A stretch of DNA of 62,500 nt from Nemertoderma westbladi. Lineage: Eukaryota > Xenacoelomorpha > Nemertodermatida > Nemertodermatidae. The stretch lies in the NCBI GenBank assembly GCA_032718475.1, contig JAUCBJ010003479.1:1-62500 (forward strand), in the 5' to 3' direction. The notes below the pieces were generated by a model. It saw only the letters and a program-made list of their open reading frames with translations. It was not told where the DNA came from and did not search any database. A program made the translations under genes and the position numbers. Of this stretch, positions 55,601 through 62,500 are shown one piece after another (position 1 is the stretch's first letter; each line of letters opens with the position of its first letter).

Positions 55601-58600
55601 ATATTACTACGCAAAAGATCCGGATGTGGATTACTACACAAAGTATACCGACGCCTATGTGAGTTAACTTAAAAACGTAAACAGTAAAATCATAAACAGT
55701 AAAATCATAAGTAAACGTTTCATAACATTACATAAACGTTTCAGTAGCGGCGGAATGGTTGTCCTGGACGCTAGACGTAAGGGATATAAAATTCCGGCAT
55801 TGATCGTAATAAATTTACTTTACACAAGCTAAGTATGTTTAGTAAGTTTAGTAATACTTTATGTAAGTATGTTTAGTAAGTTTAGTAATACTTTATGTAA
55901 GTATGTTTAGTAAGTTTAGTAATACTTTATGTAAGTATGTTTAGTAAGTTTAGTAATACTTTATGTAAGTATGTTTAGTAAGTTTAGTAATACTTTATGT
56001 AAGTATGTTTAGTAAGTTTAGTAATACTTTATGTAAGTATGTTTAGTAAGTTTAGTAATACTTTATGTAAGTATGTTTAGTAAGTTTAGTAATACTTTAT
56101 GTAAGTATGTTTAGTAAGTTTAGTAATACTTTATGTAAGTTTGATACTCTGATATTTATTAATAGTTTACAGTAATTTGAATTAACTCATAGCTCATATT
56201 AATATTGTATTCAAAATTATATTTTTTAAACTTAAAAGTTCCGTGTGTATTAATGTACGGATAAAAATCTACTAAATATGCTATTAGGCTGATTGTTAGT
56301 ATTTGAATCAGTAAGGCCTATATTTACATCTTCGTTGGGCGTTCGCATAAGGTGAGGGGCCTTCTTGAAGCAAAAGTTGCAAGCCTTCTTAGCGAACAAT
56401 TATAATTATACTATGGCTTAAGTTATATATTGGCTTCCGACACAAACACCCCCCCCCCCCCCCCCTCCCCACCCCGCCGTGTATTCACTCCAACGTGGTG
56501 TGTCCCAGGTTTTAAGGTGAAGTGTGTGTTTGCAAAATTTGAAAAAACGGTAATGGGGTCAATCAAAGGAGAAAGGGAATATAGGAAATTTTACAACGAT
56601 CAAGAATATAATATTTTCAAAAGTGATATTGTGAAAAATAATGAATTTGAAATGTGGTCTCGGTTTGTTTGTAACAATTGGATGTCCCCGATTGATACCT
56701 TTCACCCGCACTGGTTAACGCTACATACTGTGGACGTAAGTGCCATACAATACCCACGTTCTGGAGACCTTTCGCGAACTGGGGACGTCCCCAAAACTTT
56801 CTGACTGGAAATTCGAAATCTTCATTGCCAAATTAGTCTAAATATGAAATTTCACCGTATTTAGGCTCAGTCCCCACTTTGTTTGTGTTAAGCCGCACTT
56901 GTATGTATTCCGTGTTATGGGGTATGTATACCCATGTCCCCACTATAACAGTGTTAAGTATACACACATTATCTACGTCATTTTGTGACGTCACAATGTC
57001 CCCAGTGAGCTAAATTTTTAACGACCCCGGTTTGTGGTTGAAATTAAGTATGTTGTTATGTGTTATGTTCAATTATTTATGGATTAGTTAGTCAGGTCTG
57101 TCTTTGAGACAATGCAGCTCAGGCAATCCCTAGATAATGTTTTTTTATTGTTTTTATACTCTCGTGAATAATTGTAAAAGTTAATATTTCCCTAAGTTAC
57201 CTAAGCACCCCTTGTGGTGCAAGTTTCCTCAGTTACTAAGCAATGGATTTATTTCACTTAGTCGATAGTGCTAAACAATCCCGCATGCACTATGCATACA
57301 AGCATGTAGCAATTTTTTTTTAAATATTTGGACAAATATCGTAATACGGCCACTGCTACTTTTTTCTGCGGGGGCACTAATTAAATTCATGTTTAAAATA
57401 AATACAAATAAGGTGGAGCACATCGATATATGATATAACTCTTATCATTCAAATTATATTCACCTCATTCATTTATATTAATTATATCATTAATTTTATA
57501 CCTTTAATTTTTTAGACCCTTCTACGTACTGTAGTTGAAATAGACATTATAATAAATTAACGAGAACACACCGTTCTAAATACTGTCCCTTACGCACATC
57601 TGGGGACATTAGTTTTTTAGTGCGAGAGAGAGTATTATATTAGGCCCTACGTGTGTGTGACTGGGGGGTAACGGCGCGTGAGTGTATGACTGGGGGTATC
57701 GGCGCGTGAGTGTATGACGGGGGGGTATCGGCGCGTGTGTGTGACTGGGGGGTAACGGCGCGTGTGTGTGAGGGGGGGTATCGGCGCGTGTGTGTGACTC
57801 ATGGTAACAGCGCGTGTGAATGACTGGGGGTATCGGCGCGTGTGTGTGACTCATGGTAACGGCGCGTGTGAATGACTGGGGGTATCAGCTAGTTATATAT
57901 CTGTGATTTACTTACTATCAACCTGTTTATTAACAATATAATATGTTGAAGTTAGAGAAGCAACTAGTTCCCTTTGCCCCACGCCCGCACTATAACTTCG
58001 GGTCCGGCAACAAACTTTAGCTTGGTTTCTAGACCCCAACAAGTCGTAGACCTAGATCCCCTGACAAATCCGGACTGAATGAAGAAAAAAATAACCGATT
58101 TCCTTCGATTTACAACTTCGTTTTGTAAAGTTTATACATTTTTACCCTCGTGGTTTATCCTATTCCTTGAGCGAAACTTAAATACGCCGCTGTTCAATTA
58201 TCACGTGTAACAGTAACTAATAATAAAATAAACCGCTAATCGCACTAATTGCTTAATTTGCATCGTTGCTTCTACTGTAGCAGACAATAATATAACACTA
58301 TTCTTGAATAGGTTATAATAAAATTGTCTTGAACGCGATATAGCCTATTGGTTAAAATTGACACCATTCAGAATCAATACAAATTATCATTATTTGCTTC
58401 TGGTTTAAAGTAAATCTAAAGATTAATGTTAACATTTTAAAAACCACAGCAATTCACTGATCACTTCCATATTATTTATTACTTTTAGATTAAAGGACTA
58501 GCGACTGGTTTGGCCAAAGAAAAAAATTTCGCTGAACCAGCAGTTAGTGATGAATACTCCTTTACTGACCAAACCTGCATTGATGTTTTGAAGGATCATA

Positions 58601-58737
58601 ACGACCTTTTTAAGCCTCAGCACATTCGTGGGTACGTATGCTGCGACTCCAATGATTGCAACGTTGCCGGGGCTACAGGAGTGGCCGCCACTGGAATCCT
58701 CGTTACCATACTGTTGGTGGTTGCTTGGATACAGTAA
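49628..58737 (+). CDS. Ly6/uPAR-type three-finger protein, probably GPI-anchored (four exons)
   Basis: Coding exons 49628-49670, 51194-51345, 55431-55658 and 58489-58737; all introns are GT-AG with good donors (GTAAGT, GTAAGT, GTGAGT) and phases 1, 0, 0. The product is about 223 residues: a hydrophobic signal peptide (MLLHAIILIGLINS), a mature domain opening LKCYQGETYC, twelve cysteines in all, and the family-diagnostic CCDSNDCN near the C-terminus, followed by a small-residue and hydrophobic tail (TGILVTILLVVAWIQ) typical of a GPI signal. The mature chain (about 170-190 residues) exceeds the 70-100 of a single three-finger domain; exon 3 adds a polar, Asp/Tyr-rich insert. Expected at the cell surface; ligand unknown. 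Introns are filled with minisatellites. No orthologue symbol can be assigned. Exon structure is inferred from splice signals only. Confidence 0.85.
50390..50590. repeat. T-rich degenerate tandem repeat in intron 1
   Basis: Repeats of TTTTTAACTAATTTTTACTT, 17-20 bp each. The only inverted unit is near 50436-50453. Confidence 0.7.
50820..51030. repeat. Short foldback element in intron 1
   Basis: GCGAAATTCAGATATTCTG (near 50862) is inverted at about 50968-50986 with one mismatch, and outer GGAAAACAC/GTGTTTTCC words also pair. MITE-like; ends not precisely defined. Confidence 0.5.
51194..51345 (+). CDS. Ly6-like gene, exon 2
   Basis: Acceptor TTTAG at 51189-51193, donor GTAAGT at 51346. Encodes the first cysteine-rich loop with six Cys (LKCYQGETYCTKC and on). 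Confidence 0.85.
51361..52330. other. Intron 2 sequence before the minisatellite, no gene seen
   Basis: ORFs at 51623-51859 (plus) and 51652-52174 (minus) overlap on opposite strands. The minus reading has a weak resemblance to a LINE C-terminus but is too short to call. Confidence 0.35.
52336..55395. repeat. 21-bp minisatellite in intron 2, about 140 copies
   Basis: Units are ATAACCATTCTCTCCCTTTG plus T with three main variable sites (CTCTCC or ATCTCC; CCCTTT or CCTTTT; ATAACC or ATACCC). Since 21 is seven codons and no frame creates stops, 400-550 codon ORFs arise in several frames on both strands; none is a gene. The ATACCC variant occurs only from about 54570 to 55215. Both edges carry a divergent unit with CCCGCCGTATAAACCAT. 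Plus strand is pyrimidine-rich. Confidence 0.97.
55431..55658 (+). CDS. Ly6-like gene, exon 3
   Basis: Acceptor TTATAG at 55425-55430, only about 35 bp from the end of the minisatellite; donor GTGAGT. Seventy-six codons, two Cys, with a polar stretch rich in Asp, Thr and Tyr. Confidence 0.8.
55831..56142. repeat. 34-bp tandem repeat in intron 3, about nine copies
   Basis: Unit GTAAGTATGTTTAGTAAGTT plus TAGTAATACTTTAT. Copies are virtually identical, so the expansion is recent. Each copy contains a GTAAGTATG donor-like word. Confidence 0.95.
56143..57650. other. Intron 3 interior, no supported gene
   Basis: A C-run lies at 56450-56466. A 124-codon frame (56430-56804) starts with TTG and the C-run, and the rest matches nothing I know. 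GGGGAC/GTCCCC words cluster at 56760-57005. Confidence 0.4.
57651..57888. repeat. GC-rich 26-28 bp tandem repeat in intron 3
   Basis: Units of GGGGGTATCGGCGCGTGTGT plus GTGACT, alternating with GGTAACGGCGCGTG versions, about nine copies. It stands out from AT-rich surroundings. Confidence 0.85.
58489..58737 (+). CDS. Ly6-like gene, exon 4 (CCxxxxCN motif and GPI tail)
   Basis: Acceptor ACTTTTAG at 58481-58488. Encodes 82 residues with TCIDV, VCCDSNDCNVAG and the hydrophobic tail; stop TAA 58735-58737. The first canonical AATAAA downstream that I noticed is near 59770, inside a foldback element. Confidence 0.85.
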   Translation: MKGLATGLAKEKNFAEPAVSDEYSFTDQTCIDVLKDHNDLFKPQHIRGYVCCDSNDCNVAGATGVAATGILVTILLVVAWIQ

Positions 58738-58909
58738 CCCCCGGAATCGCTTCTCTGCATCGCTAAACACTCAATACCCCGCCGTCATGGTTATAGAAGG
58801 AATTGGAACCAGCAACACTTACACATGGGGCTAAAGTATCAGAACTATCTACAGTATCAATCGATTCTACCACAGAGTTTACGAATGGCCTCGATACCGT
58901 ACCGGTACT

Positions 58910-59828
58910 ACCCAGTGAAAAGTGCGCAAGCGTATCGCAAGCGTGCAACGCAGGCGTATCTCATGTGATTCCCAAGAGTTATGGCCCGACCTTTACGCAA
59001 GCGATCTACTTGAGTTATGTCACATAAATATCGCAACAATTTGCGTTAAGTCGCATAAAAATCACAACAACTTGCGTTCAGTCGCATAAAACTCACATGC
59101 GATTCACTTGCGACTTTCACGCGTCATGACGCATAAATATCGCAAAAATCTACTGGTTGTGATTTTTGTGTAATATATATTGAGACCTTGTGATAGAAAA
59201 TATGATACAGTAGTTGATTCTTCCACTACTGTTTGATACTATGGGCTTCCATATCATCTGCCTACTGTACTTACCTTACATTACATTACATTACTAAACT
59301 TAGAATATGAGACATGCTGTATCAATCAATACTAGAAATGGTTGGTTATATAGAGGATAATACAAATAGATTAGAATAACCATGACACATTTTTAACTAT
59401 TCCCTATAATTTTCAATTCTATAAAATATATTAATATAATCACTGAATTCGACAGCCATATTAGATAATTCGTATTCATCAATTTTATATTTTAAAACTA
59501 TTTATTTCTTGATAGGCAACTTTATTTTAATTTATAATCTTTAGTGTAATTAAAAACATGCGATTCGCATGGGAATTAACGCATGAGATTCTCATGGTGT
59601 AAAACATGCGTAAAATAAGCGTTAAATGATGTGTGATTCCCATGCGATTTTCATGCACGGAATCACATGCGTAATTTAAGTTGTGAATCGCATGCGTGGA
59701 ATCGCTTCCCTATTTTACATGTGATTCACATGCGAATCACAAGAGTTTTATCGCTATTTATTGAGCCGCAATAAAAACGCATGACGCTTTAAAATCACTT
59801 GCGATACGCATGCGCATTTTTCACTGGG
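58910..59828. mobile_element. TA-flanked foldback element with ATGCGATTCGCATG-rich interior
   Basis: The ends are inverted: CCCAGTGAAAAGTGCGCAAG on the left against the complement of TGCGCATTTTTCACTGGG on the right, with similarity over about 35 bp. TA lies directly outside both ends (58908-58909 and 59829-59830), as expected for Tc1/mariner-type insertion. The interior is full of GCGATTCACATGCG-like words in both orientations. No transposase; non-autonomous. It begins about 170 bp past the Ly6-like stop codon. Confidence 0.7.
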
Positions 59829-59830
59829 TA

Positions 59831-61539
59831 AATACAGTACATAAAACTACATTGATTTCAAGCTCAAATTTAATTTTATAGCAGTTACGACACCAGTTAA
59901 TACTGTTTTTTTTTGTGTAGGCCTATGGGTTGGCAATCTGGGTGCAGGGTTTGCATTTGCGGAACTTTAACGGGGATGGGGGGGGGGGGGGGGGGGGGTA
60001 AAAGTTTTATAATAAAAAAACAAAAATTATCTTTATTGGGCGGGGCTTTGAGTGTTATAATATGGCGATTGACTGACGTGAAATTAAATTTTGTTGAGGC
60101 TGGGCTAACATTTATCGTTCATATTCTATGTTTAAAAATAATGTTACACAACTCCAGCAAGGATTTGGACAGTGGATTTGAGCCCATACGAGGCCAGACA
60201 TATTTCCCAAATCGTTACTAAAATGTAGGCCTACAGTATATGGGTTAGGATTACACGTAACATGTTAAATATAAGATACAATAAATGTTTGCCCAGCCTC
60301 AATGTTTAGGCCTACTTACATAGGTAAGCAAAATTATTATTTACGACGCATTTTACAAGCACTGTATTCTGTATTGGTCATTCTCTATCTAATAATGTTG
60401 TTCTGTTGCTACACATTAATTATAAGGCTAACTTAACTGTAACTGTATACAGTATACAGTAGGCCTACTGCAGACGATGACCGTACTGTAGTGTTTCATA
60501 CTGTACAGTAAGGTAATCCACAATATACTGTAGTTCAGTATCACCACGTGAAAGACAATCACTGAAACATTGTAGCTGTGTTTGATCACCGGTGACCTAA
60601 AAGTTACTTTTGAATAATGAATCTACTGAGCTGCGCCATTCAGAGTAGTTCAATGATGCATTACAGTAGTAATGTTGCCTACAGTACTGTGAAATTGCAC
60701 TGAACTGTAATAGTTTTGCTTACCTCGGTAAATTTTACGGAGCACCTCGGTTGGTGTCAAGTTAAAATGGCGGAAGTGGCAGATGGCACTATCTTTTTGC
60801 GCCATTCAGCAGGAGTGGTTTGATGTGGAGGTCTCTGTAAAATTTACAATTGTTAATAAATCCTTTACGTTTTTGACTTTGATTTTGGATTGTGGGATGG
60901 ATTATCGATGTTGACCGCTTTTTGAATTTAATGACAACGAGTATATTTATTTGCTTATTACAAACACCTTGTTGTATTACTTTATTAAATTTATTTTTTT
61001 AATTCATATTTTTTATGCACTAATGTAGGCCTACAGTACTGTATAATAAATAAGGCTTTTTAAGCCAATTAGCCAATTTAATACCGGAAATAACTAACAG
61101 TAACTGTCGTTATTTTTGTCTCGTCCTTATACTGCACTTATCTGACTGTGATTAATAATTATCAAAATTTTACTTCAAATAATCAATAATGTACAAACAT
61201 TGTATAACTAGAGTAAACGTGTCGCAATTATATCGTTGTTAAATTAATTAATAATAAGGTGTCTATATACCCATATTATTGTTGACACAATGTGACTTTT
61301 AAATAACAAGCATTTTATTATCAGCGGTTTCTTGCTGAATTTGAATTAAATTGAAATGAAATAATTAAATTATAGGACAATCATACTTAATTAATTGAAT
61401 TGTAATCAACAATGGTGTTTTAATAAAGTGATGACTATTTTCTGCTTCATGTTAAAGATATGGGTACATCGAGTAATTCAATTAGTGATTACTTTGTATA
61501 AACCACTACACGAAGTGGGGCCTTCGCGCAGCACGTGAA
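59831..61539. other. Intergenic DNA, no gene seen
   Basis: A G-run lies near 59977-59998. GCGCCATTCAG occurs twice (60632 and 60798), each followed by a similar NGTNGTTYNATG stretch. A TAGGCCTAC word recurs. No coding frame was recognised. Confidence 0.4.
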
Positions 61540-62500
61540 ATGAGTTAATGCTAAGTATCAACTCGAAAGGATTATAAAAACATAGGAGAAGATTTTCCCG
61601 GAAAACGTTAACCCTCTAGCGGGAGACTGGGTAACTGAAGAAGGAAGGATTAGTTTCCCTACAAAGCCACAGCCTATGGTCTATTACATATCTACCAAGT
61701 TTCCGATTGACGGATCATAAATAACGAAATGTTGGAAGGTTTTCACTTTCATACATTTAGCCCTCTAGCGGCATATTAAAGAACTACGGATCGATCACCT
61801 TCCTCACAAAGACGAGGCATGTGGTCTAGTACATACCGGTACTGTATATTCCAAAATTCAGCTTAAATAGATTAAGATCAAGGAATTCGCGAAGGTTATC
61901 ACTTTCCTACATTTCGCCCTCTAGCGGCAGACTCGAAAACTCCGGACCGATTACTGTCCACACAAAGACTTAGGATGTCTTCTAGTACATATATGACAAG
62001 TTTCAGCGTAATCAGATCATAAACAACTAAATGGAAGAATAATTTCACATTCGGGACATTTCGCCCTCTAGCGGCAGACTGGAGAACTGCAGACAGATTA
62101 GCCTCCTTTGAAATTTACAGCTAATGGTCTAGTACATACTTCCCAAGTTTCAGCTTAAACGGATTAAAAGCAAAGAAATGGGTGGCCATTTAATGTTTAG
62201 ACATGTGGCCCTCTAGCGGGAGACTGGAAAACTTCGGACCGATTACAATCCACACAAAGACTCAGGATGTTATCTAGTACATATATGACAAGTTTCAGCG
62301 TAATCAGATCATAAACAACTAAATGGAAGAATAATTTCACATTCGGGACATTTCGCCCTCTAGCGGCAGACTGGAGAACTGCAGATAGATTAGCCTCCTT
62401 TGAAATTTACAGCTAATGGTCTAGTACATACTTCCCAAGTTTCAGCTTAAACGGATTAAAAGCAAAGAAATGGGTGGCCATTTAATGTTTAGACATGTGG
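61540..62500. repeat. Satellite of about 150 bp units with a near-identical 294-301 bp dimer, continuing past the window
   Basis: CCCTCTAGCGG recurs near 61610, 61761, 61916, 62063, 62211 and 62357. The block starting at the TCTAGTACATATATGACAAG word (61981) is repeated almost exactly from about 62275, so recent amplification is of a dimer. Same family as 47030-48010. Confidence 0.9.

Noticed and set aside
56430-56804. 124-codon ORF in intron 3
   Set aside because: Begins with TTG and a C-run giving polyproline; the rest matches nothing known and lies within an intron.
58803-59027. 74-codon ORF after the Ly6-like gene
   Set aside because: Runs into the inverted end of the foldback element; no motif.

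Overview
The window is animal nuclear DNA: AT-rich, intron-bearing, packed with satellites and retroelements, with no bacterial-style operons. It reads as a repeat-dominated stretch of a marine invertebrate genome. Frequent TAGGCCTAC and ACCGGTA words remind me of echinoderm or other deuterostome genomes, but that placement is weak inference.

Layout. 1-6735 (minus strand) holds remnants of BEL/Pao-type sequence: a gag with a DUF1759-like region and zinc knuckle running off the left edge (1-2129), a 2.7 kb repeat-rich and possibly LTR-like stretch (2130-4800), and a zinc-finger ORF (4805-5983) overlapping a charged, coiled-coil-like ORF (5893-6735). 6702-9546 is a satellite with higher-order structure. 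9746-33164 is the centrepiece: a composite BEL/Pao element arranged LTR - interior - LTR - truncated interior - partial LTR. Only its two outer ends carry the 5-bp target duplication TAACA. The complete interior encodes gag (13249-15831), a pol broken at several places (15756-21436: zinc knuckle, protease, RT, RNase H, integrase, DUF5641-like tail) and a large third ORF of unknown function (23058-27310) that ends in zinc fingers and a basic tail and shows no envelope features. Its zinc-finger module resembles the one in the ORF at 4805-5983.

33165-49500 is a mosaic of dead LINE pieces (33962-34915 and 42682-44495, minus), a gag-like scrap (45500-45772), a 2.7 kb terminal-inverted-repeat element with a possible ACTC target duplication (35604-38322), a foldback element (39628-40280) and several minisatellites.

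49484-58737 holds the only clear host gene: a four-exon plus-strand gene for a secreted, probably GPI-anchored Ly6/uPAR-type three-finger protein of about 223 residues. Intron 2 contains a 3 kb, 21-bp minisatellite; intron 3 contains 34-bp and about 27-bp arrays. A TA-flanked foldback element (58910-59828) lies just downstream. Two arrays of one roughly 150-bp satellite family flank this gene (47030-48010 and 61540-62500). No tRNA, rRNA or CRISPR array was recognised. All family assignments come from reading motifs; no database search was run.
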